This document shows positions 23,028-33,848 of a stretch of 64,000 bases of DNA, piece by piece (position 1 is the first letter of the stretch; each line of letters starts with the position of its first letter). Both the position numbers and the translations under genes were made by a program. Origin of the DNA: Sesamum alatum (Eukaryota; Streptophyta; Magnoliopsida; Lamiales; Pedaliaceae); the NCBI GenBank assembly GCA_034509735.1, contig JACGWO010000004.1:22797395-22861394 (forward strand), given 5' to 3'. The notes beneath the pieces are model-generated. The model was not told where the DNA came from and did not search any database. It saw only the letters and a program-made list of their open reading frames with translations.

Positions 23028-24250
23028 CGTTCAAGGTCATAAGCCTATACGGAATGAAGATGAATCCTAGTAAGTGTACTTTTGGCGTTCAGGGAGGTAG
23101 ATTCTTAGGATACGTGGTAAGCGAGAAAGGCGTAGAGGTGAATCTAGAGAAGATCGAGGCGATCAGGAAGCTGAGCTCCCTGAAAACAGTGAAGGAGGTT
23201 CAGAAGCTAACAGGCAAGGTCACATCCTTGAACCTATTTATCTCGAGGTTGCCAGATAGAAGTTTTCCATTCTTCAAGACTTTGAGAAAGGTCAAAGACA
23301 TTAAATGGATCGAAGAGTGCGAGTAGGCCCTAAAGGACTTGAAACATTACTGGACGTCCCCACCCTTATTGGCGAACATGAATCTAAGGGAGGCCCTATA
23401 TGTGTACTTAGCAGTGTCTGAGGAAGCAGACAGGTCAGTGATGGTGCAAGATGAGGCAGGATCGCAGAATCCAGTGTATTACGTGAGTAGGATATTACAA
23501 GGAATAGAGAAAAGATTTTTGCATATTCAAAAGCTAGCATTGACATTGATCACCACAGCTCGAAAGTTGCGACCCTATTTTCAGTTGCACCCTATATTTG
23601 TGTTGACAAATCATCCATTAAGACAAGTGATGTCTAGAACCGATGCCTCCCGAAGACTGATTAAGTGGGCGGTCAAGTAAGGAGTGTTCAACGTGTAGTA
23701 TCAGGCGCGAACAACGGTAAAATCACAAGTGTTCGCGGATTTTATCGTTGACTTTGCAGGTAAACCAAAACAGAAGGAGGTCGAGGCCTGGATGCTACAT
23801 CTGGATTGCTCATCAAATGCGAGCAATGGAGGAGCCAGAATATTATTGCAAGGACCTAGTAGGGTTGAGATTGAGATCGCGGCTAAGTTGGCCTTTCCAG
23901 TCACAAATAATGAAGCAGAGTATGAAACTCTGCTGCTAGGGTTGAAAATGGCCTCATAAATGGGGGCAAGGCATTTGGATGTTTATATTGACTCGCAGTT
24001 CATGGCCATGCAGATTGAAGGTGCTTACAAGACCGATGATACAATACTTGAAAAGAGTTAAGGAGTCGATGAAGAAATTCAACAAATACTCGATGCAACA
24101 AATCCCTAGAGGGGAAAATGAGAGAGCTGATGCCTTGACAATGTTTGGAGGCATGGTGGCAGGGGTCAAAGACAGAAAAATCACAGTGATGTTGAAGGAG
24201 GTCGTCACAATAGATGAAATAAAGGAGACGCATGACGTGCAGGATGACAA
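23028..24250 (+). pseudogene. Gypsy RT C-terminal part and RNase H domains
   Basis: 23054-23326 reads MNPSKCTFGVQGGRFLGYVVS, the gypsy RT block after the active site. The next segment (23339-23680) is RT RNase H-like (LREALYVYLAVSEEADRSVMVQDE, PVYYVSRILQGIEKRF). 23729-23959 is an RNase HI-type domain (LHLDCSSNASNGGARILLQGP, NNEAEYETLLLGLKMA). An Ala-to-stop type interruption separates the pieces (stops near 23325, 23678 and 23957). The active site YxDD itself is missing. Confidence 0.82.
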
Positions 24251-24253
24251 ATT

Positions 24254-25313
24254 ATGGAAATCAGAGATTACCGAGTCTTGAAGAACAGAGTCGCACTAAA
24301 TGATCCCATTGCAGCAAAAAGGTTAAAGTTCAGAGCTAATAGGTTCACCTTGATTAATGGAGAGCTATACAAAAAGTCACCCAACAGCCTATTGTTAAAG
24401 TATTTAAATTCGAATCGAGCAGAGTATGTCTTGAGGGAGATCCATGAAGGCAGTTGCGGAAATCACTCAAAAGGGAGGTCGCTGGCCAGAAACAGATAAG
24501 AAAATGGTATTTTTGGCCTACCCTATTAAGGACTCCATGGAATTTGCAAGAAAGTGCGAAAGCTGCAAGAAGTATGCGGCCTTGAGCCACATGCCCACAA
24601 CCCCCATGGAACCCATCAAGATCACATCTCCGTTCGATCAATGGGGGTTAGACATTTTAATACTTTCTCCCAGCTGCAGTGCCGAAGAAGTTTGTCATCA
24701 TTGTGGTCGAATACTTTTCCAACTGGGTAGAGGCTGAAGCGTTAGCAAAGATCTCCGAAAAAGAGGTAATAAAGTTCATTTAGAAAAATATTATATGCAG
24801 GTTTAGTATGCCCAGGGTGCTGATATCGGCAACGGATCCCAATTCCAAGGAAAGAAAATTGTGGCATGGTGCAAAAAAATTGAAAATACAACAAAATTTC
24901 AAAGATGTGGGTAACCCTAAAGCAAATGGCCAAACTGAGGTAACTAATCGAATTTTATTATAGCATCTAAAGACTAGGTTGGATGGAGCTAAGGGAATGT
25001 GGGTTGAGGAGCTTCCCAGAGTATTATGAGCATATAGAACGACCCCAAGGAGTGCGACGGGTGAAACCCCTTTATGCTTAGTTTACAGAACTGAAGTCAT
25101 CAGACCGGTCGAGATCGGGGAGGAGACGGCTAGGGTCGCACGTTATGATCCAAAAGAAAATCAAAGGGAGAGATAATTTGATCTCATCACGATAGAAAAA
25201 AAGAGAGACTGGGGTTTCGCAAAACTTTTACATCATAAAAGTCTCATGATGAGATGTTATAATCAGAATGTGCGACCAAGACAACTCCAGGTAGGGAGTC
25301 AGGCATGGGGATT
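24254..25313 (+). pseudogene. Gypsy integrase fragment
   Basis: It includes the zinc-binding HEGSCGNH...CESCKKYA pattern (about 24440-24590, with a frame change), the core start PFDQWGLDIL, then FSNWVEAEALAKISEKEVIKFI and NPKANGQTEVTNRILL (with the catalytic-site Glu region) further on. The C-terminal AYRTTPRSATGETPLCLVYRTEVIRPVEI block follows at about 25030-25110. Stops (for example near 24781, 24961 and 25027) make it inactive. Confidence 0.8.
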
Positions 25314-25900
25314 TAATAGATTCTAAGGATCAACATGCATACATGGCTGCGGGAAGATTAGGTGCTCGTGTCGTAAGTGCAAGAACTATAGGTTCAAAAC
25401 GACATGTGAGTTTATGTTCGAATTCTGTATAAAAGGATTTATGGAATACTATTACAATTGGACTATTTAAGGCAACCATGATTGAGTGCTATGATGCTCA
25501 GCGCACGCTCGTTCCTATGCCAACTCCGATTACACCTGACACGACAACGCACTAGCGTGATTATGCAGATGAATTGACACCCAAGAATGGTTTATGATGT
25601 AGCTAGGCCGCAATTGTTTTCATCACAGGTTGAGCCTGAGCCCGAGCGTGAGGATCCCACCCTCTTTCTTACGGATGGCGGTGAGGCTAGCCCTAATTTG
25701 TACTACAACAAGGGAGTCTACAACTATTTTGTGTCTGGCATATTAGACAGATTTTTCAATGTAGTGCATGCGGCTGACCAGGCATTACACAATTGTTGTG
25801 ATAAATCCCAGTTGTCAGAGGTTGTCCGCCTAGTTAAGATGAGGTCAAGTACGACGTGCCCGAAATATGGTATGATGAGGTGTTCCAGATGGTTGTGACC
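25314..25900 (+). pseudogene. CACTA transposase (Tnp2-like) N-terminal fragment, copy A
   Basis: The open stretch 25587-25898 encodes MVYDVARPQLFSSQVEPEPE and YYNKGVYNYFVSGILDRFFNVVHAADQALHN. These are the N-terminal transposase motifs of plant En/Spm CACTA elements, preceded by the zinc-type RCPCxKCxN region in broken frames (25350-25400). The start of copy A abuts the gypsy fragment. Homology to copies B and C ends near 25900. The sequence then continues as a non-coding stretch shared with copy B. Confidence 0.75.
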
Positions 25901-27146
25901 TCATAAATATTTCATCGGAAAATTGCCATAAATTTTGGCATGATCCGTCACATCATCTCTATACAAAATCAAATCAGATAGAATAGGGATGATGGAAAAT
26001 CCTTAGCAACAAAAATAAAACAAATCGCTACACAATCCATTGAAAAATCCATTCCAATAGTCCAAAATCACTATTCATATGAAGGACTTAGTTTTCGATG
26101 GCTTTTCAGTTTGTTTGAAACCAAGGAGTTTGTATTCCCCTTGGAAAATTATCGAAAATTATTTTTCGCGAGGTTTGATGTCAGTCATATATTTTTGTTA
26201 GAAAAGCCATGGGAAAATGAAAATTTAGACAATTTTTTTTTGTTAATCTGTTAGAAAAATCCATAAAAAATACAAGGGCTTTTTTTTTTATGATAGTGAA
26301 CATCAAATGATCCCAATGCAAGATTAATAAGTTTTCGTAGTATATATAGACCCAAAAAATAAGCCTAATTAGAGAATTTTTTATTTTCTTTTGAGATGCT
26401 TCATTTTATTCTGTAAGTTATTCGGAATTAACCATCCTTTCACTAAAAAAAAAATAACAACGTTATAGCAACGGATTTTTCTGGCAGCTTGAAGCTGTCG
26501 GAATTCCCAACGGCTCTCGCTACGGATAAAACAAATTTCTGGTGAACATCAAACAGTAGACCACCAAGGGTGTTGAGTAATTCGTTAGAAATTTATTATT
26601 CATCCCAAAATTCACCAAAAATTTGATGGGAATATAATCCTGTAAGCACCTGTCAGCAAATATGTCACAATATTTTTCTCGTCGAAGTTTTCCAACGTCA
26701 TCAGTGACGACCATGGTAGTAAGAAAATTTCAACTATTTTCCCGACAAGTTGAATTGATTTTGTGATAGTTCGTTCTGTTCCACCAGACAGTTGGAAATG
26801 CTTCATTAAATCCATCAGAATTACTGAATTTGGGACCTTATTTTTTGTGGGCGATTTGTGCTGGAAACTTCAACGACTATATCCAATAGCTATAATCTTT
26901 CATTCCAAATTCCATAAAAAGATCCGTCGTTAATACATCCAAACGACTATATTATAATGGCTAATTTTCATCCCAAAATTCATCGAAAATACAATCGAAA
27001 AAAACTCTATAAATTTAAATGCATCCTCTTGGTTTTGTTCCTACTATCTTGTATTCTAACTATTAAAGCTCACAAAGTTTTATTTATATATAAACCATTA
27101 AATGTTTTTATGTTTTATATTTGATTTTATAGTATATATTATTAGA

Positions 27147-27519
27147 TGGACAAAATGCTTTTTTAGTTCCATAAGATTATGTCGTTATTATTTTTTGTAC
27201 CACAACTTAGGCAGGTGACGATTTCAGTACAATAAAATACGAATTCAGGTATTTTTAGTCCAAAAACATCATGTCCTTTGCATATGTCTGTTAAAAGCCC
27301 TTAACTTGAGACTAAAAATACCTAAAATCGTGGAACTAAAAATACCTAAAATCTTATTTTATGGGACTAAAAATACATAAAATCATGGCCACGTTCGTTA
27401 ACTTGAGCCTATAAATACCTAAACTAGTGTTTTATGGGACTAAAATCGACACCTGACTAAGTTGTGATACCAAAACAAATAATGACTTAATCTTGTCGGA
27501 CTAAAAAAACATTTAGCCC
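27147..27519. mobile_element. Mutator-like MITE, about 373 bp, inside unit B
   Basis: Imperfect inverted termini of about 38 bp: left TGGACAAAATGCTTTTTTAG, right end complement GGGCTAAATGTTTTTTTAG. A 9-bp flanking repeat ATTATTAGA (27138-27146) / ATTATTAGT (27520-27528) has one mismatch. The homologous site in unit C (about 29570-29585, TATTATTAGTTACATT) lacks the insertion. The interior repeats GGGACTAAAAATAC and has no ORF. Confidence 0.7.
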
Positions 27520-27639
27520 ATTATTAGTTACATTTATTTAAATTCATGCAGTACAGAAATTGCAACCAGTCATTTTGTTTATATAATGGAGTTGTAGGAG
27601 GTGCATCATACCAGAAGTAATTCTTGAGGTGCATAATAT

Positions 27640-28341
27640 GTATGTTTATAATTAGTTAAAATTGTTAAGAAATTGAGGAGGTGGATAGATGAGAAGAACC
27701 CGTCAGGGAACATAGAAGTTAGCCAGGAGTTTGAGGATAGTGTTCATATTTCATAAATTCTAAGGATCAACATGCATACAAGGACTGCGAAAGAATTAAG
27801 TGCCCTTGTCATAAGTGCAAGAACCGTATGTTCAAAACGATGGATGAGGTTATGTTCGACTCATGTATTAAGGGGTTTGTGGAGAGATATTAGAATTGGA
27901 TTACTTATGGCAAGGCAATCGTCATGGACCAATATGATGACTTGACCGTGCTGGTTCCTGAGCAAACCCCTTTTGCACCTGACACGGCCATGCACTAGTG
28001 AGATTTCCAACAGATGTATTAGGACTCGAGAATGGTTTATGGTGTGGTTGGGTAGCAATTTTTTTTGGTCGCATGCCGAGCTTGAGCCCGAGCCCGAGGG
28101 TCCCACCTCCTTTACTATAGATGGTAGTGAGGCTGGCCTTAATACGTACTACAATAGGGGAGTCTACAACTATTTCGTGTCCAGCTTATCAGATAGATAT
28201 ATCTATGTAGTGCACAGGCTGACCAACCAGTACAACAATTGTGATAAGTTCCAACTTTTGGCCGTTGCTCGGCTAGTGAACATCAGGCCGAGTACAAGAT
28301 GCCCCAAAGATGCTACGACGAGGTGTCCCAAATGGCTGTGA
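27640..28341 (+). pseudogene. CACTA transposase (Tnp2-like) N-terminal fragment, copy B
   Basis: 27690-27760 encodes a WMDEKNPSGNIE-like start. 27973-28341 (122 aa) carries EPEPEGPTSFTIDGSEAGLNTYYNRGVYNYFVSSLSDRYIYVVHRLTNQYNN, the N-terminal CACTA transposase block. The product would bind element ends. It is truncated after about 220 residues at the same place as copy A, and frames change near 27960. It is a relic. Confidence 0.72.
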
Positions 28342-29769
28342 CCGTCAATAAATATTTCATTGGAAAATTGCCACAAGTTTTGGCATGATCTGCATGACAT
28401 CTCCATCCAAAATAATAAGGATGTCAGAAAATCCGTTTCAATAAAAATAAAACAAACTACTACATGACCTATTAAAAAATCTGTCCAAATACTCCAAATT
28501 CGTTATTCATATTCGTTATTCGACTGCTTTTCAGTTTGTTCAAAAACATTTTCAACGAGCTTGTATTTTAGTTGGAACATTCATAAAAAATTATTTTCTA
28601 TGGGTCTATTGTGTCTGACACATTTTCATCCAAAAGACATCTAAAATGAAAATTTAGACAATTTTTTAGTTAATCTTCCAAATATATCCTTGAAATATAG
28701 GCGGATTATTTTTTTATGAAGGTGAACATCAAATATAGATTAAAATGTCTTTTTAGTACATATAGATCCAAATAATCAGAGAAGTTATTTCATTTACTTT
28801 TTTGAGATACTTCATTTTTTTTTTTAAGTTATTTGAAGTTAACTATGCTTTCACTGCAAAAAATACAACTTTATAGTGATAGATTTTACTAACAGATTGA
28901 AGTCGTCAGACATTCCAATTACTATCCCCACAGATAAAAACAAATTTTTGAGGGACATCGAATGATAGACTGAGGGTGTTGAATAATCCGCTGAAAATTT
29001 ATCATTCATCAACAATTTCATCGAAATATTGAGGGGAATATAATTCTATAAGCATCCATCGGCAAATATGTCGGATTATTTTTTTGGTCAAACTTTTCAA
29101 ACACCATTGACAATAGTCTGCAATAGTCAGAACTTTTCGACTATTTTTCCAACAACTTTGATTTTCTTTTGGCGGTTTTCTCTATTCCACCAGACTGTTG
29201 GAAATGGTTCTTGAAATTCGTTAGAATTACTAGATTTTGGGTGTTCCCTGATGGGTGATTTACATTGGAAACTTCAATGGCAATGTTCCAACAACTATAG
29301 CCTTTCATTCCAAATACCGTTGTAAGATCCGTCGTAAAACATTCAAACGACTATATTATGAAGACTAGTCTTTGTCCCAAATCCAATGGAAATGCAGTAG
29401 GAAAAAAACTCTGTAAATGTAAATGCATTCTCACATTTGTGTTTCTACTCTCTTGCATCCTTACTATCAAAGCTCTCAAAGTTATATATAAATATATATA
29501 TATATATATTTATTAACCTTCGAATGGTTTATTTTTTCTATTCATTTTATAATATATATATATATATATATATTATTAGTTACATTAATATTGAATTAAC
29601 GCAGTAGGAAAACTGTGTCGATCACTCTTCTTAAATAATTGAGGTGGAGGAGGTACATCGTATCTAGGTAATAGTGAACAACTGGAACTCTTATATTGTT
29701 CTTATTATTAATATAATATTACTTATGAAAAGGTAATTCTTGTGGTTCTTAATATATATATTTATAATT

Positions 29770-32700
29770 AGGTAAAAATGTTAAGACATTTGAGGAGATG
29801 GATGTATGAGAAGAATCTGTCGGGAAATGTAGAAATTCAAGAATGGTATTTGGGATTTCATAAATTCTAAGGATCAACATGCATACATGGACTGCGAGAT
29901 GATTAGGTGTCTGTAACGTAAGTTCAAGAACCGTATGTTTGAAACGAAGGATGAGGTTATGTTTGACTTATGTATGAAGGAATTTGTGGAGGAATATTAC
30001 AATTAAACTGCTTATCCCGAGGCAACCGTGATGGAGTACTATGATGATTCGCCAACATCGGTTACTCCGCCAACTATTTCTACACTGGACATGAGAACGC
30101 ACTAGGTTGATTACCATCAGATGAATTGGTATTAGAGAATGGTTTATGGTGCAATTAGGTCGCAGTATTCTTCATTACATGCCGAGCCCGAGCCTGAGGG
30201 TCCCAGCTCCTTTTCTACGGATGTCGGTGAGGTTAGCTCTATTTTGTACTATAGCAAAGGAGTCCAAGACTATTTTGTGCTTACTTTATAAGACAATTTT
30301 TTTGATGTAGTGCATGCAGCCGACCAACCATTATACAATTATTGTGATGTATCACAGCTGTCGGCGGTTGCCAGCTAGTAAACATCAAGGTTGAGTACAC
30401 ACATACGCCAAAGATGCTACATGTGCTGTCCCAATTTCCTGGTGACATATTACCCTGTGATCACACCCTTCCTCCCGATTATACTGCACGAAGAAGATGA
30501 TAAGTAAATTGGGTTTTACCGATTGAGAAGATTGATGTGTGCGAAATTGGTTGTATGTTGTACTTGAAGGACGATAGTGAGCTTGAATATTGCAAGTTTT
30601 TGTGGTGATGCAAGGTACAACGCGACCAGGGCCCAAAACTCCTAGTGCCAGAAGTACTCATATATTGTGCTCAAATACTTGCCACTGACTCCTCAAGTGC
30701 AGAGGTTCTATGAATCACCAATGATGCTAGAACACATGACGTGGCATGCTAGTCATTATACAGATAGGGGCTTGATATGTTATCTTTTGATGTAGAGGCG
30801 TGGAGGTATTTTGACAAGATGCACTCAAATATCATAGTGGAACCTTCTAATATTAGACGAGGTCTGTGTAGTGATGGGTTTGCGCTCTACGTGCAGTAGG
30901 CCGCACATATTCATGTTGATCGGTTATCCTAATACCGTATAACCTCCCACCCAGGATGTGTATGAAGACTGAGTACACATTTTCAACTCTCGGTGATCCC
31001 TAGCCTATCTACTCTGAAGCATCTGATCAATGAGTACATGGTGCCATTGATCAAAGACCTGCTACAATTATGGCATATGATGTGTGGATGCATGACCGTG
31101 CCATGAACCAGATGTTCATGATGCATGCACCGTTGATGTGGACAGTGAATAACCTCTCCACCTACGAAGATAGTGTCTGGATAGAGTACCACATGTATTA
31201 TAGCGTGCGTTGTTTGTATGGATGACATAGAGGCATTCCATTTACAGCACGGGAGGAAAAAGTGTGCTACTTTAGCTGGGACAGACAGTTCCTCTGCAAT
31301 GACCATCCATACTGAATGAACAAGAAATCCTTCAACAAAAATTAGCATGAAAGGAAGATTCCAAGGTAGAGGCTAATCGAAGACAAAATCCGTTGTCGTG
31401 TGGGGTGGTAAAGTATGGGTGTTGATGATCCGTTGACATGCCCACATTGGTATGACGTCGAGCTCATGTGGACGAAGAAAATCGTCTTCTAGGATCTTTC
31501 CATACCATGGGCCATATTTGATATGAGACAGCCTTGATGTCATGCACATAAGAAGAATGCGTTGGACAACATCTTCAACACCATATGGACATAAAGGGAA
31601 AATGAAGGATAATCTAAATGCATAGAAGGATTTGAAGAACATATGTAATCACCCAATGCTTGAGGAGAAAATATATGTAACCTTGATAGATGCGTCGACA
31701 TGTTTAAGTTGAGGTTGCATGGCATCAAAAACCATGACTATCACATATTCATGTAAAATTTGATCTCGGTTGCTTTCCATGAGATGCTTCCTGAGTTTGT
31801 GTGGAAAGCATTGATGGAGGTCAACCTTTTCTTCCAGGTCTTATGCTCGACCACACTAGATGTTATAAAGGTGCAGGAGTTAGAATATAATGTCGTCGTC
31901 ATCATTTGCAGCCTTGAGAAAATTTTTCCTCTAGCTTTTTCAACTTGATAGAGCACCTCATTGTTCACCTGTCATACGAGGCACGTGTGGGAGACCCCGT
32001 GCGGTATAGATGAATGTACCCTTTTGAGAGGTAATTGTTATGACATCATATAGTTCTTTCACTAATATTTTGCCTAGTTAATTTGCTGAAGTAATTATTG
32101 TCATCTAATTATTTATATAGGTTCCTTGGTGAACTGAATAAGTAGGTGAAGAACAAATCACGCGTTGAGGTTTCGACTTTTGAGGTATACATTGTTTAGG
32201 AAATTAGGTTATTCACTTATCACTACTTTAAGCCTCTCATTATTCACAAGTGAAAGGCCTGGGCGAAATGATGATCTAACTCACAATGATGATAGAACGA
32301 TCTATTTCAACCACTCCGACCATCCAAGTGGTACTTTGAAGATAAGATAATTAATCGTTGAGGATCGACATATAATGGAGACATAGATGTTATGTAACTA
32401 CAATGAAGTCATGCCATATTATGAGTACGTATTTGGTTACAAAAGTGAGTGTGATATTTTATTTATTAGAATGGCAACAGGTCTTTCTTGAATAAATTAT
32501 ACGAGCAATAAAGGCTGATTGTCCAATTATTGATCAACTTGTAGCCACTAATTTCAAAAAATGATTCAAATATCGTGTAAGTTGAATTGTCAAGTACTTC
32601 AATCACTATATATACATATAGTTTGATTTATGTTATTTATATGAAATTTATATTCTACATCAAACCAATTGTAGGTCCAAGCCAAAATGGAAAACATCAA

Positions 32701-33200
32701 GGAAAAAATTATGAAAAGTCTTTTGTCTAACCAACATGTGAAGACTTGAGCGTGTTACCTTTGTGTATGGGTACAATCTCCACACTCTTGATCACAATGT
32801 CAGCAAGTCAACTATGAATTGTGTGGTGTATGTGAGAAGCTTTCCGTATACCGACATGGACAATAACATCTACAGGGTGCTTAAAGAGATCATTTAGTTG
32901 GATTACCCAATTCCTGATGGCTTGCATGTCATTCATTCTGTTTAAGTATAAATGGGTCGATTTTTGCAAGGGGCATTAAGGCACACCCTTGTTATCACAT
33001 CATTGACGTAAATTTCAAAAGGGTCTACAAAAGGCATGAAACTTTCACACTGCCATAACAAACAGTTAAAATATACTACACTGAATAATTGTTTGCAACA
33101 TAAAGGCTCAAAGAGTAGTTGATCAATTTTGTTGGACTGATGTCGCATATTATCCTAAGGAAGTCGTACATGTTCCTAAAGTTGCTATTGACAATCAGAT
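29770..33200 (+). pseudogene. CACTA transposase (Tnp2-like), decayed but near full length
   Basis: Motifs run in order: WMYEKNLSG start (29794), RMFETKDEVMFDLCMKEF (about 29930-29990), EPEPEGPSSFSTDVGE, FFDVVHAADQPLYNYCD, PLTPQVQRFYESPMMLEHMTWHA (about 30690-30750), NQMFMMHAPLMWTVN, CYFSWDRQFL, FHEMLPEFVWKALMEVNLFF (31780-31850), TLDVIKVQELEYNVVVIICSLEKIFPLAF, and the C-terminal block WTDVAYYPKEVVHVPK (about 33140-33180). The protein would be the DDE-type transposase that cuts at CACTA ends. Dozens of stops and frame changes make it inactive. A GT donor-like site after 32573 suggests at least one former intron. Confidence 0.75.
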
Positions 33201-33848
33201 GTATGACATGCACCTACAATGTTGCGTAGGCCAAGAACATCTTAAGTTAGATCCACAATAATAAATTGGTAAGTAATATACTAGTTTAATTATTTTTTTA
33301 ATAATAATTATTTCAGTTATTATATTTTTTTTAAAGTGTCTGTGCAAAACTCCTAGCTCGATCGCCTGCCTCAACGGATTGTGGTGTCCGATGATTACTA
33401 CAATAAGAACGCGAGTAGCTCCAAGGGCGACGTGCGTGTGGAGCATGTGATAAGTGCGGAATTAAAACTATTTTTTTTGAATTTATATATTTTTAACTAT
33501 TTCTTTCTCTTTTCGTTCCAGGAAGCCTATCAGAAGATGATAGAGGAGCGCGCCACGCAACTACGATCTGAAGTTGCCTCATCCACTGTCAGTGCCCAAT
33601 TGATGTAGGAGGATGAGCTATGGGGGGGAAAAGATGATCGAGTATTCATCATGGCTCTAAGGCATACTCTTCTGACGCCACCCACAAACCACAAAGCACC
33701 GTCCATCTCCGCCGCTTCGCCTCAGATTATGACGGAGCTTGAGAAAATCAAGCATTATCACATGGGTGATAAAGTGGGTGGTCAAGTGTAAAACTTTTCT
33801 CTCTTGATACTTGGCGATTCACACCTTCACTACATGCGGTTTTCACAC
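33045..33848 (+). repeat. Tandem duplication within CACTA, unit 1
   Basis: It matches 33849-35590 from CCATAACAAACAGTT to GGTTTTCACACAC. Shared segments include the Tnp2 C-terminal block, TAAGTTAGATCCACAA.AATAAA, the GTGTCTGTGCA.AACTCCTAGCTCGATCG block and the TTGAGAAAATCAAGCATT block. Unit 1 lacks the roughly 0.94 kb found in unit 2 after TGTATGAC (about 34005-34944). Confidence 0.8.
33330..33608 (+). pseudogene. CACTA second protein (Ptta/En/Spm Transposase_24-like) fragment, unit 1
   Basis: 33381-33608 reads VVSDDYYNKNASSSKGDVRVEHV and, after an AT-rich intron-like stretch ending in TTCCAG, EAYQKMIEERATQLRSEVASSTVSAQL. These resemble the C-terminal half of plant En/Spm transposase-associated proteins. 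Further coding (RVFIMALRHTLLTPP...) follows in a shifted frame to about 33766. Assignment is by motif likeness and position behind Tnp2. Confidence 0.55.

Larger units (their letters stand above)
23028..25313 (+). mobile_element. Ty3/gypsy pol fragment
   Basis: The order is RT end, RNase H of RT, an extra RNase H domain, an integrase zinc finger and the integrase core, on the plus strand. This order, with integrase after RNase H, defines Ty3/gypsy. A second RNase H is typical of the Tat-type branch. The left end begins mid-RT (YGMKMNPSKCTFGV) and the right end stops inside the integrase C-terminal region, where CACTA sequence begins at about 25314. No LTRs were recognised. Confidence 0.85.
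26441..28848 (+). repeat. CACTA 5' end plus transposase N terminus, duplicated unit B
   Basis: It begins CACTAAAAAAAAAATAACAACG preceded by TTT, a CACTA-type terminus. About 700 bp of subterminal sequence with CCGACGG/CGTCGG-like short motifs follows, then a Tnp2 N-terminal fragment (about 27640-28345), then a stretch matching the one after copy A. It ends where the next CACTG terminus starts at 28852. It is not a complete element because no inverted AGTG end is present before 28849. Confidence 0.6.

Noticed and set aside
26441..28848. Unit B as a complete non-autonomous CACTA element
   Set aside because: No inverted AGTG terminus occurs before the next CACTG; the unit ends in sequence shared with copy A.
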